Shown: positions 49,904 through 58,898 of the stretch, in pieces | Layout of the letters: every line of letters starts with the position of its first letter | How positions within the stretch are numbered: the first letter of the stretch is position 1 | NCBI GenBank assembly: GCA_017608295.1 | Contig: JAFCGF010000003.1 | Span: 62,001 to 126,000 of the forward strand | Source of the DNA: Candidatus Woesearchaeota archaeon | GTDB taxonomy: Archaea > Nanoarchaeota > Nanoarchaeia > Woesearchaeales > JAGVZT01 | DNA length: 64,000 nucleotides | Direction of reading: 5' to 3' | Notes under the pieces: generated by a model | Seen by the model: only the letters and a program-made list of their open reading frames with translations | What the model was told of the DNA's origin: nothing | The model's database searches: none | Made by a program: the position numbers and the translations under genes

Positions 49904-51511
49904 TCATTCAATATAAATGAGCCCTATGAGTCCCTGGCCGATGCCTTCGCCGAAGTATACGGTTTCTTTCGCTAGGTTCCGGCTGCATTGATACGTCTCA
50001 GTGTGCTCAAAGCGCTCTTGATTCTCAAAATCAATGAATATTCCGTAACTCCCATTCTCTATGTAGGGGCACTTGTTTATGGGCTCGTCGCGATAAGGCA
50101 GGCCCTTATATATGTTCATTCTAGTGTACATGTGTGGTTCCACATATATGGCGATTGTTTGCCAATGAAAGGCAAGCACCCCTGTGTCTGGATGTTCTAG
50201 GTAAAACCCTTCCACAAAACGGGCTGCCTCTTCGTATCCGGTGTCAAGGCTAATGTCAGCTCCAGCCTGCCACACTCCGCCGCCAGGCATAATGAGCAGC
50301 ACTCCAATTATAGCTGGTGGCGCCCACAGAGGTAGGGGGAGGCGATGAAGAGTGAGTATTCCTGCAATCACAATGAGTGGCATCAAGGGAAGTGTGTAAA
50401 AATAGCTCTTCAGGGGCAGAAGGCTCAGGAAGATAAACGGAATACCTATGATGAGAAGCATGCATCCAGGTGATAGTACATCGCCTTTTGTGGAGATGAA
50501 TGTGCCACCCAGCACAATAGCAACAAGCACTGCTGCTGCGATGCCAAGCGTCCACCCCCACCATTGAATATATGTCCACCATGGCGCATGAGGATAAGTA
50601 GTTTCTTTAATGTATATTGGGCGTCCATAGGTGAATTCAGACACATACTTGCCAAGAGAAGTATAACTTGCTGTTACAATGCCCGGCAGCGAGGGAAGCA
50701 TTTCCTGGAATGCAGTATGATATTTCATGAGCCACCAGGGTGTCTTGCTAAGGAGCATGTCATCAGATGATGTCTCTTCAAGATGAGCCTGGACTTTATC
50801 AGGCACAATTTGCCAGTAAGGCAGCCAGGCCAGCAGGAACATCAAGATTGCTGCAATTACAAGCGGAACCGCCCGTTCCCTCCGTGATGCGCTCCTGACA
50901 TGCTTTGGCAGGAGATAGATGATGAAGAATGTGGCTAAAAAAGGGATGGAGGTGTACTTGGTCGCGAGCGCTGCACCAAAGCATATTCCCAGGATGATGG
51001 ATTCCCGCGAGCCGAGTATAGTCTTCTCCTCTCTCATGATGTGCATCATCACCACGAACGAGAGCATCAGCAGAAGCGTAAGAGGCACCTCAAGCATTGC
51101 CTGGATTGCAAACTGAGAGAAGAATTTACTGGAGCCAAGCAGCGCCATTCCTCCGAGTGCAAGGTACCATTTTGTATGCTTTGCCAGGAAATAATACACC
51201 AAGCCGAGAGTGAGCACTGCCATCCCTGCACACATCAGTCTCGACGCCTGCGGATTTTTGGTGAAGAGCTGCGGCAAAGAAATAAGGGTACTTCCCAGTG
51301 GCGGATGGGATTCATGGTGAAAAAGTGTCCCTCTAAGATACGTTCTACCGGTCATGAGGTTGAAAGCTTCATCCACCCACATGCTGCCGGGAGTGTTTGC
51401 CCCGTACCAGGCCATGAAGAGGAGAAGGAGAATCGCTGCAGGGACGTGAATCTTCGCCTTTTTGGCAATCCCTAGAATAGCTTCCTTCACGTCTTTTTTG
51501 TGCTCCCCCAT
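49904..51511 (-). CDS. GT39/PMT-like glycosyltransferase (GT-C)
   Basis: A 535-residue protein with about 11 membrane helices. The first outer loop has the conserved acidic pair in TPGSMWVDEAFNLMTGRTYL, followed by HHESHPPLGSTLISLP. The C-terminal ~100 residues are soluble and outside. It should use a polyprenyl-phosphate sugar to glycosylate a surface acceptor. The frame is open 48 codons further, but the Met at 51511 before GEHKKDVKEAIL agrees with a TATTAAAAC element upstream. It is in the same direction as the HxsD-like module, separated by about 50 nt. Confidence 0.88.
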   Translation of the reverse strand: MGEHKKDVKEAILGIAKKAKIHVPAAILLLLFMAWYGANTPGSMWVDEAFNLMTGRTYLRGTLFHHESHPPLGSTLISLPQLFTKNPQASRLMCAGMAVLTLGLVYYFLAKHTKWYLALGGMALLGSSKFFSQFAIQAMLEVPLTLLLMLSFVVMMHIMREEKTILGSRESIILGICFGAALATKYTSIPFLATFFIIYLLPKHVRSASRRERAVPLVIAAILMFLLAWLPYWQIVPDKVQAHLEETSSDDMLLSKTPWWLMKYHTAFQEMLPSLPGIVTASYTSLGKYVSEFTYGRPIYIKETTYPHAPWWTYIQWWGWTLGIAAAVLVAIVLGGTFISTKGDVLSPGCMLLIIGIPFIFLSLLPLKSYFYTLPLMPLIVIAGILTLHRLPLPLWAPPAIIGVLLIMPGGGVWQAGADISLDTGYEEAARFVEGFYLEHPDTGVLAFHWQTIAIYVEPHMYTRMNIYKGLPYRDEPINKCPYIENGSYGIFIDFENQERFEHTETYQCSRNLAKETVYFGEGIGQGLIGLIYIE

Positions 51512-51533
51512 TTCTGTCTTATAAGAACAGCAG

Positions 51534-51550
51534 TAGGTTTTAATAGTTTC
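51534..51550. promoter_or_regulatory. 17-bp element in a divergent promoter, copy 1
   Basis: TAGGTTTTAATAGTTTC contains a near-symmetrical TATA-like core readable on both strands (TTTTAATAG and CTATTAAAA). It sits between divergent glycosyltransferase genes. The identical 17-mer lies between the divergent pair at 59.6 kb. Confidence 0.55.
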
Positions 51551-51571
51551 TTTGAAATTATGGAGGAGTAG

Positions 51572-53179
51572 ATGGATGTAATGGCTTGGAAGGGGGTCTG
51601 CACGCGGATACGCCAGTTTCAGCACTGGCCGCTGGTTGCTATTGTACTTGTACAATTATTTCTGGTCCTGCATTTCATCACCTTGGACGCGCTGGTCTCG
51701 AGCGAGCCTATTGTCACTGAGGACTACCCTCTCCATTACTATAATCTCGTCCTGTTCAGGGATGCATTTTCCCATGGCAGACTTTCAGTGTACAATCCGC
51801 AGTTTATTCTGGGCTACACCCAGCCCCTGGTGTTGCTTGAGCGGGGAGTGGACCTCATGCTCCTGGGCGGCCTGCTTTTCTGGCTTTCTCCCCTTATGGT
51901 TCTCAAGCTTTATGTTGTGGTGCTCAATGCAGCTGTCCCGTTTCTCATGTACTGGACTTCCCGGAATTTTGGCTTCAGGCAAAGAGCCTCGATAATCACT
52001 GCAGGACTTTCAGTTGTGGCCTGGCAGTTCACTAGCCTTATTCATCATATGGTGTACTCGGGAGTGTTCTCCTTCATCCTAGGGAGCTATGTCGCTCTGT
52101 ATGCTGCCTCGTGCTGCTATGTGTATGTAACAGGAGGGAAGAGGAAGCACCTCTGGCTCTTCCTCATTGCAGGACTTCTTGCGCTAGCGATGCACATACT
52201 GAATGTCTTCACGCTTTTCATCCTTGTAACATTCATCGCGATTCTGACAGGAAAGAGAAAGCTTCTCCTCGTGTCAGCCCTGCTCATCATCTTCCCCCTC
52301 GCGCTGCTGCTTATCTACTCAGGCGCGCTTCAATTAGTTTTTACTGCCCTGAATCCTGCGATGTTCCACCAGTCAGCAGGCCTTTCTACCCTGTTCAAGG
52401 ACCTCATCACTAGGCCTGTACAGACCTGGATTGTGTTCACCGGCTTTCTTGGGCTCTATCTGATGAAAGGTGAGAAGCGCATCTTTAGGCTGGGCCTATT
52501 CTCAGCCCTGGCTTTTCTCCTTATGGGGTATTTCAGCTCACTTGTGGGGATTCTCAGGCATTTCCAGCCACAGCGTATGCTTGTCCCCGCCATCCTCATC
52601 CTCACACTATTTTCAGGAGAAGCAATTGATGCTCTTTTTTCAGGGGTGCGCAGAAACCGCCTGTCCTGGCTTCCTATTGCCCTGCTGCTCCTGATGATGA
52701 TTGTGCCGAGCTACCGCTTCGCAGGAAACGTGCGTGATGAATGGGGCAAGCAGCTCACAACTGAACTGCCTGATACTACTCAGGAACTCATCAGCTGGAT
52801 TAAGGAGGAGACAACAGAAGAAGGGCGTATCCTTGTGGAGAACTCAGGCCACCTGAGCGGCTTCGTATTTGGCGGCCATACCATGCCCCTCGTGGCGCTT
52901 GAAACAGGCAGGGAATTCTCAGGCTATTATTATCCCTATGACTTTGTCAAAGAGGGTATCGTGACATCATCCTTTTCTGAGGGAAGGATCTTCAATATGG
53001 CGTGCGGTGAGCTGTCTGGCGAGGAGATGAAGCAGTTGTTTTTGATGTTCAATCTCCAGTGGGTGGTGAGCTGGTCAGAGGAGGGCGTTGCCTGCCTGCG
53101 CTCTCACCCTTCTCTGCTTGAGGAGACTGAATCAAAGGCTGGCCTCACCATGTTTAAGGCCAATCTGGCTCCGAGCTAG
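51572..53179 (+). CDS. GT-C-like multi-pass membrane protein ending at an in-frame TAG
   Basis: A 535-residue membrane protein with about 10 helices. TEDYPLHYYNLVLFRDAFSH followed by LGYTQPLVLLE resembles the first outer loop of GT-C/6-pyruvoyl-synthase-related (PF10131-like) proteins with their D-x-x-x-H-x-Y motif. A soluble C-terminal domain begins at about 395. A GGAGGAG ribosome binding site precedes the ATG. The frame stops at TAG but continues open for 62 more codons with protein-like content, so the natural product may be longer. It is divergent from the GT39-like gene. Confidence 0.78.
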   Translation: MDVMAWKGVCTRIRQFQHWPLVAIVLVQLFLVLHFITLDALVSSEPIVTEDYPLHYYNLVLFRDAFSHGRLSVYNPQFILGYTQPLVLLERGVDLMLLGGLLFWLSPLMVLKLYVVVLNAAVPFLMYWTSRNFGFRQRASIITAGLSVVAWQFTSLIHHMVYSGVFSFILGSYVALYAASCCYVYVTGGKRKHLWLFLIAGLLALAMHILNVFTLFILVTFIAILTGKRKLLLVSALLIIFPLALLLIYSGALQLVFTALNPAMFHQSAGLSTLFKDLITRPVQTWIVFTGFLGLYLMKGEKRIFRLGLFSALAFLLMGYFSSLVGILRHFQPQRMLVPAILILTLFSGEAIDALFSGVRRNRLSWLPIALLLLMMIVPSYRFAGNVRDEWGKQLTTELPDTTQELISWIKEETTEEGRILVENSGHLSGFVFGGHTMPLVALETGREFSGYYYPYDFVKEGIVTSSFSEGRIFNMACGELSGEEMKQLFLMFNLQWVVSWSEEGVACLRSHPSLLEETESKAGLTMFKANLAPS

Positions 53180-53368
53180 TTTATTGAGGGAGACGGGAGA
53201 GTCCATGCTGACACCATAGGGCTGTATCTCTCAGACCTAATTGGAGAGAGAATCGTGCTGAAATATAACCGCGCTGGCCAGAGAAAAATAGGGAATATTG
53301 CTATCGATGGTTTTCCTATTGCAGGAACACCTTATACTTTCATAGCGTTCAATAATTCCAGGCGTTGA
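53180..53368 (+). pseudogene. in-frame continuation of the GT-C-like gene beyond the TAG
   Basis: Directly after the TAG the same frame stays open for 62 codons to a TGA. It reads FIEGDGRVHADTIGLYLSDL at first, with LKYNRAGQRKIGNIAIDGF and TPYTFIAFNNSRR later, a plausible beta-domain end rather than random sequence. There is no ATG or ribosome binding site of its own at a suitable place. Most simply, the TAG is a nonsense mutation or base-call error; readthrough is possible. It overlaps the 3' end of the convergent gene by 20 bp. Confidence 0.6.
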
Positions 53369-54377
53369 TGCGTTGCTTCAGCTCTTTAGAGAGATTATTG
53401 TCCAGGGAAAGCGCCCTGTCTTTCCGCTTCTGCTCCTGAAGATAGGCATTCATCTTCTCTGAGATGTTCAGGGCAGCTGATGGGACTCCTGCGGCATCGC
53501 AGAACGCGAGAACGTGATGGCGTGAAGTCACGACACCTATTGTCTGGCCGCACACCCCTGCAATGGCTGCTGGAGAATGCCTGCCCTTAATAACGCGCCC
53601 GCTTGTCTTCTGCTGCATCGCACTCAATATCTCTCCCATGAATCTCGCGTCATTCTCGCTGTTCTTGTACTTGTGTTGGCAGCTAGGGATGAATAGTACA
53701 TTGAGGTCGTGTTCTGAGACACACCAGTCCGCTACCTCGGCGATGGAAGCGATGAATCGCTTGTCACGCTCCCGGTCGTTTGTCCTACGCAGCGAGAACC
53801 CAATGGATTGCTTGCCCTTGGGAATTCCTTTGCTCTCGAGAATATCGTGCGCGTCTCTGGTAGGAGAAATATCTCTCGCCGGGCAGTGCTCCCTTTTCAT
53901 GGTTGTGCAGCCCAGCTTTTTCAGCACCTCCTCTGAGCGCGCATCCCTCGCAGTGACTATATCACATCCCTTGAGCGCAAGCTTGAGCAGGGTTCTCGGG
54001 AGGCCTTCCACGTAGTATATGCCTACGGCGCGGAGCTGGCTCTTCTTTCCGAATAGTTTCCTGAGGAGCAGCAGCGTACTGGCATACAAAGTAAGCCAGT
54101 TCCTTTTCTTATAGAGCTGAGTGTCGAAATTCTGCCCGCCTGCGATGACCGCACACTCTGCTTTGAGCCAGGACACGATTCCTGCAGGGCTGAGCATGTG
54201 CCTCGCTCTGATTCCATGGAGCGCCTGTGTCTCTTTAGGAGCCATGGAGAGCGCTATCGGCTCTGCCTTGTGTTCCTTACTCAGCCGTGCGGAGAGCACG
54301 TCCAAATCTGCCTCAGCGCCGTAGTTGCCGAAGCCGAACTCTCCTGCCAGGACCACGCGCACTGGTTGTGTGCTCAT
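53349..54377 (-). CDS. polysaccharide pyruvyltransferase-family protein (CsaB-like)
   Basis: A 342-residue protein starting RVVLAGEFGFGNYGAEADLD, the GNxGD/E-type N-terminus of pyruvyltransferases. It continues with CAVIAGGQNFDTQLYKKRNW, CDIVTARDARSEEVLKKLGC (aromatic/Arg-Asp segment) and VVTSRHHVLAFCDAAGVPS near the end. It would add ketal pyruvate to a surface sugar, often an anchor for S-layer proteins. GGAGGT lies eight bases before the Met at 54377. It follows the B12 rSAM gene with one base between stop and start. Confidence 0.82.
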   Translation of the reverse strand: MSTQPVRVVLAGEFGFGNYGAEADLDVLSARLSKEHKAEPIALSMAPKETQALHGIRARHMLSPAGIVSWLKAECAVIAGGQNFDTQLYKKRNWLTLYASTLLLLRKLFGKKSQLRAVGIYYVEGLPRTLLKLALKGCDIVTARDARSEEVLKKLGCTTMKREHCPARDISPTRDAHDILESKGIPKGKQSIGFSLRRTNDRERDKRFIASIAEVADWCVSEHDLNVLFIPSCQHKYKNSENDARFMGEILSAMQQKTSGRVIKGRHSPAAIAGVCGQTIGVVTSRHHVLAFCDAAGVPSAALNISEKMNAYLQEQKRKDRALSLDNNLSKELKQRINAWNY

Positions 54378-54378
54378 C

Positions 54379-55875
54379 TCAGGACACCTCCCTGGGTGCC
54401 CTTTTTCTTGTAGCAATAGCCTTCACTACTCTCCCCGTGATACGGCTCCCGATGCGAAGCAGTGATAGTGGATAACGCCTTACTGCATATCCCAGAATGA
54501 TAGTCCAGTATTTTGCACGCAGGTCCATTACCTCTTCATCTGAGAAGCTTACTACAGGCTCGATGATGTTCCTATAAGTGTCGGGGTCTGACATCTCCCT
54601 GAAACGCTCAGGCGGTTCTACCCAGTTCCAGTCAGGATTCTCCTTCTTGAATTCCTCGAACCAGGCTGTGCCCGGGCTGAGGTTTGTCTTGAAGCGAGCA
54701 AGGACATTTTCAGGGTCAAGCTCGAGTTCCGTGATGAGTTTGAGGGTCTGCAGTGCATCATCATAAGTCTCCCCAGGCATGCCGATGATGAAATTTGCCC
54801 AAGGGGTGATGCCGTGTTTCTTGCATAGGCGGATAGCTTTTTTTATCTGCTGAAGTGAAGTTTTCTTTCCGCACCGCTTCAGCTGAGCTTTGCTTCCTGA
54901 TTCAATCCCAAAGGAGAGATACGTGCAGCCGCTCGCAGCCATTATCTTCACCATGTCCTCTGAGATGGCGTCAGTGCGGCTGAACGCGCCCCAGTCAAAT
55001 GTGAGCCTTCTCTTCTGCTTCTCCTCACAGAACTCAAATACCCTTTTCCTGTTGCTGGTGAATGATGCCTCGGCAAAGAATACACTCGTTAAGGAGGGGT
55101 GCTCTGACAGACTCTGCTTGATCTCCTCAATGAGATTCTTGGCGCTTCTCTGGCGCCACCTGAGTTGGGTGAATGCGTGCGCTGAGCAGAACTTGCACCT
55201 CCCCACACACCCCCTGCCACTGTTAATCTGAAGGAGCATACCTTTTGTCTCTCCTTCTCTGAAGCCAGTATAACTTTCCAAGTTGAATAGGTCAAGTGAG
55301 GGATGGGGCAGGCTGTCAAAAATCGGCACGTCTGGGGTCGGGGAGGATACAGTAATCGTACTCCCTTTCCTGAAAGCGATTCCATTGATTTCTGCAAGCT
55401 TGCCCCTGCCGTTGAGAATATGGCTGGCGAGCTCATAGAAAGGTTTCTCTCCCTCACCAAGCACGATGTAATCAATGGCTTTCACTCTGGCGAGGGTTTC
55501 CTCATATTCAAAGGTGACGTGCTTCCCTCCAAGGATAATCTTGGTGTTGGGTAGCCTTTCTTTTAGTTCCTGTGCCCAGAAGAAAATATTGAAGCGATTG
55601 CCAGTGTGGCAGTTCATTCCAATGATTCTCGGCTGTAGGGTAGATATTCTTGAGAGAATCTCCTCGTCAGTCTTGAGATAATAACGTTCTGAGTCGGAGG
55701 GCTTAGAATCTAGCTCTATGAATGCAGGCTCAATACCTCTGAACCGCAGGTACGAGATGAGGTAGGCATATCCCAGGCTGTACGTCCTGCTCTTCACATT
55801 AGAAATACACATGGGGAGGTTTAGCAACAGGACATCACAGTGCTTTTTTCCTGGAGCTTGTTGTTTTTCTCTCAT
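54379..55875 (-). CDS. B12-binding-domain radical-SAM protein
   Basis: A protein of about 498 residues. The N-terminal fold (CDVLLLNLPMCISNVKSRTY and KIILGGKHVTFEYEETLARV) is of the cobalamin-binding type. The rSAM cluster is in NSGRGCVGRCKFCSAHAFTQ, with FFAEASFTSNRKRVFEFCEE and SFGIESGSKAQLKRCGKKTS later. Probably modifies a sugar, lipid or peptide of the surface glycan. An ATG at 55926 overlaps the upstream stop, but GCTTAAATAAGC at 55897-55908 is a TATA element 27 nt before the Met at 55875, so an internal leaderless start is preferred; the 17 extra residues are mostly this promoter. Confidence 0.85.
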   Translation of the reverse strand: MREKQQAPGKKHCDVLLLNLPMCISNVKSRTYSLGYAYLISYLRFRGIEPAFIELDSKPSDSERYYLKTDEEILSRISTLQPRIIGMNCHTGNRFNIFFWAQELKERLPNTKIILGGKHVTFEYEETLARVKAIDYIVLGEGEKPFYELASHILNGRGKLAEINGIAFRKGSTITVSSPTPDVPIFDSLPHPSLDLFNLESYTGFREGETKGMLLQINSGRGCVGRCKFCSAHAFTQLRWRQRSAKNLIEEIKQSLSEHPSLTSVFFAEASFTSNRKRVFEFCEEKQKRRLTFDWGAFSRTDAISEDMVKIMAASGCTYLSFGIESGSKAQLKRCGKKTSLQQIKKAIRLCKKHGITPWANFIIGMPGETYDDALQTLKLITELELDPENVLARFKTNLSPGTAWFEEFKKENPDWNWVEPPERFREMSDPDTYRNIIEPVVSFSDEEVMDLRAKYWTIILGYAVRRYPLSLLRIGSRITGRVVKAIATRKRAPREVS

Positions 55876-55896
55876 CGCAGACACACATTCTGCACG

Positions 55897-55908
55897 GCTT
55901 AAATAAGC
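55897..55908 (-). promoter_or_regulatory. internal TATA box for the B12 radical-SAM gene
   Basis: GCTTATTTAAGC, a self-complementary 12-mer, lies 27 nt before the ATG at 55875 within the operon boundary. Confidence 0.5.
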
Positions 55909-55922
55909 TTTGCGTGCTCTTT

Positions 55923-57017
55923 TCATCTCCTGGTGAAGAAGAGCCCATAGCCAGGATTACACATAAGGTTGGTGTAGTTGGGGTTTGCGCCTGTGCACAT
56001 GCATTTCTCTTCCCTGATGCGCTTTCGTATCCCCTGGGCGTGCTCGCTCCGCCATATCCTGCGGAAATCATAATTGTTGTCCCTGAGGCTACCCATGGAG
56101 TCCGCGCGTATCGAGCAGTCCCAGACCTCTCCAGTTGAAGAAATCTCAACTGAGGCGTATCCTGCGTAGCACCGTATGGACTTCCTGCGGAAGAGCCGCT
56201 CTTTGAGAAGCCTGTAATAACCCTTCCTGAACCTGCGGATGACTCGTGCCTGCGCTGTGTTCTGGCCCTCCTTCTCAATGAGAAAGTCCAATAGCTCGAC
56301 GCAGCGCTCTCTCGGGATGCTGATGTCGTCGTGGAAGAAGAACGCTTCTCTTCCTGCGCCGAGCTCGCACACTATTGAGTCTGGCTGGAGCTTCTCAGAA
56401 ATGTGTTCGTATATCTGCTCGAACCGCTTGGCGTTGTACTTTGAGAGCACGATGTTCGTGCCTAGAACCAGATTATCGTAGCGCTGCTTCAGCTCCCTGA
56501 ACAGCGCGATGCTTTTCTCCACTTTAGAGAATCCATTTGGCACGCCGCGTATGCTGTCGTATCTCCTGCCGACTTCATCGACAGACACATTTATTGTGAG
56601 CATAGTTTTTTTTGGCAGCATTCTCAGGATGCGCTCCACGCTCTCCGCGCTCTTTTTGGGATGGACTGCGCTTGTCGCGATGTTCAGGTAGCGCGGTTGA
56701 TTGTATCGCGAGATGTGTGATACGATGTCCGGGAGGTCTTTTCTCAGGAAGGGCTCTCCCCCGGTGAGGGTGAACCATATGGTAGAGGTACCTATGCTTT
56801 CAAGGATTTGGGCCCATTCGTTTGCAGTGAGCTCATCCCTGATGAGCTTTGGATGCTCCTTCTGGACTTTCCATATGTTGCATGTCTTGCATCTCGATGA
56901 GCAGCGGTTTGTGAGAGAGATGGCGATGCTAATAGGCATGGGCGGCGAGAGGCTTAATGCGCTGCTTAGCTTGTAGCGGGGTACCCTTGACGCGACACTG
57001 AAGTAGTCTGATATCAC
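55923..57017 (-). CDS. radical-SAM/SPASM-like protein, GTG start inferred
   Basis: A protein of about 364 residues with ISLTNRCSSRCKTCNIWKVQ (4Fe-4S motif), FTLTGGEPFLRKDLPDIV (AdoMet motif), NVSVDEVGRRYDSIRG and a Cys-rich end (SIRCYAGYASVEISSTGEVW, CMCTGANPNYTNLMC) typical of SPASM-type auxiliary clusters. The frame extends to 57182 but collides with the divergent epimerase start. A GTG at 57017 gives a coherent N-terminus (ISDYFSVASRVPRYKLSSAL); the next Met is at 56939. It is first in a three-gene run with the B12 rSAM and pyruvyltransferase. Substrate unknown. Confidence 0.8.
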   Translation of the reverse strand: MISDYFSVASRVPRYKLSSALSLSPPMPISIAISLTNRCSSRCKTCNIWKVQKEHPKLIRDELTANEWAQILESIGTSTIWFTLTGGEPFLRKDLPDIVSHISRYNQPRYLNIATSAVHPKKSAESVERILRMLPKKTMLTINVSVDEVGRRYDSIRGVPNGFSKVEKSIALFRELKQRYDNLVLGTNIVLSKYNAKRFEQIYEHISEKLQPDSIVCELGAGREAFFFHDDISIPRERCVELLDFLIEKEGQNTAQARVIRRFRKGYYRLLKERLFRRKSIRCYAGYASVEISSTGEVWDCSIRADSMGSLRDNNYDFRRIWRSEHAQGIRKRIREEKCMCTGANPNYTNLMCNPGYGLFFTRR

Positions 57018-57054
57018 AATAATTGTTAAAAACCACAATCTTTTCTTAAAACTA

Positions 57055-58011
57055 ATGGCAAAGAAGCGTGTGCTCGTGACCGGCGCCACAGGGTTCATAG
57101 GGAAGAACCTCGTGGTGGCCCTGCTGAAGAAAGGGACGAGGGTGGTGTGCCTTGCCCGCAGGAGCAGCAGCCCTGAGAGCATATCCTTTCTCGAGCAGTT
57201 CGGCGCCGAGTTCCGCTACGGAGACCTCACTGATGCTGATTCCCTGAAGGGTGTCGCGAAGGGGATTGATGTCGTGTTCCATCTCGCAGCGAGGCTGCAG
57301 GGAACATCGAAGCATGAGCCTGCATTCTACGCCCTGAATGCATCGGGAACTGAAAATATTGTCTCCGAGGCAAAGAGGGCAAAGGTGAAGCGCTTTGTCC
57401 ATATGAGCACTGTGGGCGTGTATGGCCCTGCTGAGGACGCTGACGAGAGTACTCTGATGAATCCTGTATCTGTGTATGAGCGCACAAAGGCTGCTGCAGA
57501 GCATCCTGTGCGTGATTCAGGGCTGGACTATGTGATTGTCCGCGCAGGTAGCATATTCGGTCCATATGATGAGCAGTTTAGGCAGTCCTTTACCCTGGCG
57601 AATCGCGGGATTGCTCCTGTTATTGGTGGCGCAAGGGCGGTGATACAGCCCCTCTATGTGAAGGACCTTATCAGGATTCTCGTGAAGCTGCTCGATTCCA
57701 AAGTGAAGAATGAGGTGGTCATCGCAGCTGGAGATGAGCGCCTGAGCGTGAGGGAATTTGTCGAGAGGCTGGCACCTGATACAAATGTGCGCTTTGTTTC
57801 CCTTCCAAAGGCTTTTTGCGTTCCAATTGTGATGGTCAACGACAGGCTTGAGCGGATTCTGGGCATCAATCTGGTGATGAATTCTCAGCTATATAGTGTA
57901 TTCACGAAATCCCGCACATACGACATCTCGAAGCTGAAGCGCATGTTTAGGCTGACGTTCACACCCCTGAAGAAAGCGATTGCTGAGAGCCGTGAGTGGT
58001 ATCTTAGCTGA
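57055..58011 (+). CDS. NAD-dependent epimerase/dehydratase (SDR, sugar-nucleotide type)
   Basis: A 318-residue extended SDR: RVLVTGATGFIGKNLVVALL (TGxxGxxG nucleotide loop), GDLTDADSLKGVAKGIDVVF, HMSTVGVYGP and the catalytic VYERTKAAAE (YxxxK). Members epimerise, dehydrate or reduce nucleotide-sugars; the exact sugar is not evident. A TATA-like GTTAAAAACC at 57024-57033 sits 26 nt before the ATG. It diverges from the SPASM-type gene. Confidence 0.9.
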   Translation: MAKKRVLVTGATGFIGKNLVVALLKKGTRVVCLARRSSSPESISFLEQFGAEFRYGDLTDADSLKGVAKGIDVVFHLAARLQGTSKHEPAFYALNASGTENIVSEAKRAKVKRFVHMSTVGVYGPAEDADESTLMNPVSVYERTKAAAEHPVRDSGLDYVIVRAGSIFGPYDEQFRQSFTLANRGIAPVIGGARAVIQPLYVKDLIRILVKLLDSKVKNEVVIAAGDERLSVREFVERLAPDTNVRFVSLPKAFCVPIVMVNDRLERILGINLVMNSQLYSVFTKSRTYDISKLKRMFRLTFTPLKKAIAESREWYLS

Positions 58012-58027
58012 ACTTAGCTGGACATAA

Positions 58028-58894
58028 CTAGTCCTTGTCTATGATTTTCCATCTTGAATGATCCACATTCCTGAGAAAATCGACTGTCCCGAGAAGCCTT
58101 GAGATGCCTTCGAGCAGTGCGCCATAAGCCAGCGCGGGTAATATCTTCCGTTCTTTTGCACCTAGTACAATACCCTTTGCCACAATCTTGAAGGTGTTCA
58201 GCGTGGGCACTTCATACCCTTCGCCCTTCTTCAGTGCGAGATGCCCGCAGTATATGCGCCTGCGCTGCCTGATGAAATCCTTGGCATTCTTCGGGCCGTT
58301 ATTGTACACGATGGCGTCAGGCGCGTAAGCCCCACTGTAGCCCTCTGACAGGATGGCTGACACAATCATCTCTTCATCGACAGCAGTCTTTGGTATAGTG
58401 ATGTGCAGGTTCCTGAATGCCAGAAGCTCCCCGTATTTTGGCTTTGAATCCGAGAGCGCGTGCCTCAGCTCCCATAGCATCTCCACACTTGAGCCAAGCA
58501 GAGTTGGTTTTTTTTCAGGCAGGGGTTTCGGCCGTGATGCGACAACCCCTATAGTCTTGTCCTTCAGCGGGGCGCAGAGCTTCTCGAGGGCATGCTCCTC
58601 GAGAATGACATCCCCGCTACACAGCGCCAGGATGCCTGACTTCGCTTTCCTAAGAAAAATATTGACTGCGGCGTACTTACCCTTCCGCTTTCCCTCATCA
58701 AGGAGCAGCATATTCTTCCTGTTCCTGATGGCTTTCCGGATGGCTGGCTGGTCCCCTTCAGGCGCCACAATGATAATCTCGGCAATGCGCACGCTTTTCA
58801 GCTTCTGGGCCGAGATGCTCCTGATCAGTTTAGGCAGATTATCCCTGTCTCTGCAGGTCACGATGCCAAGCGAGATGCCTGTCTTTTTCACCAT
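58028..58894 (-). CDS. GT2-like glycosyltransferase
   Basis: A 288-residue protein with a GT-A start (GISLGIVTCRDRDNLPKLIR), IAEIIIVAPEGDQPAIRKAI, and ILALCSGDVILEEHALEKL where the metal-binding Asp lies (Ser-Gly-Asp instead of DxD). AKDFIRQRRRIYCGHLALKK is the usual (Q/R)xxRW-like region. No strong membrane helix. It follows the DPM1-like gene on the minus strand by four bases, so the two likely act on the same glycan. Acceptor unknown. Confidence 0.78.
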   Translation of the reverse strand: MVKKTGISLGIVTCRDRDNLPKLIRSISAQKLKSVRIAEIIIVAPEGDQPAIRKAIRNRKNMLLLDEGKRKGKYAAVNIFLRKAKSGILALCSGDVILEEHALEKLCAPLKDKTIGVVASRPKPLPEKKPTLLGSSVEMLWELRHALSDSKPKYGELLAFRNLHITIPKTAVDEEMIVSAILSEGYSGAYAPDAIVYNNGPKNAKDFIRQRRRIYCGHLALKKGEGYEVPTLNTFKIVAKGIVLGAKERKILPALAYGALLEGISRLLGTVDFLRNVDHSRWKIIDKD

Positions 58895-58898
58895 GGTC

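Noticed and set aside
53177..53179. TAG as a pyrrolysine codon
   Set aside because: TAG ends many ordinary genes here, including translation genes, and no pyrrolysine machinery is in the window. A nonsense mutation or base error is simpler, though not proven.
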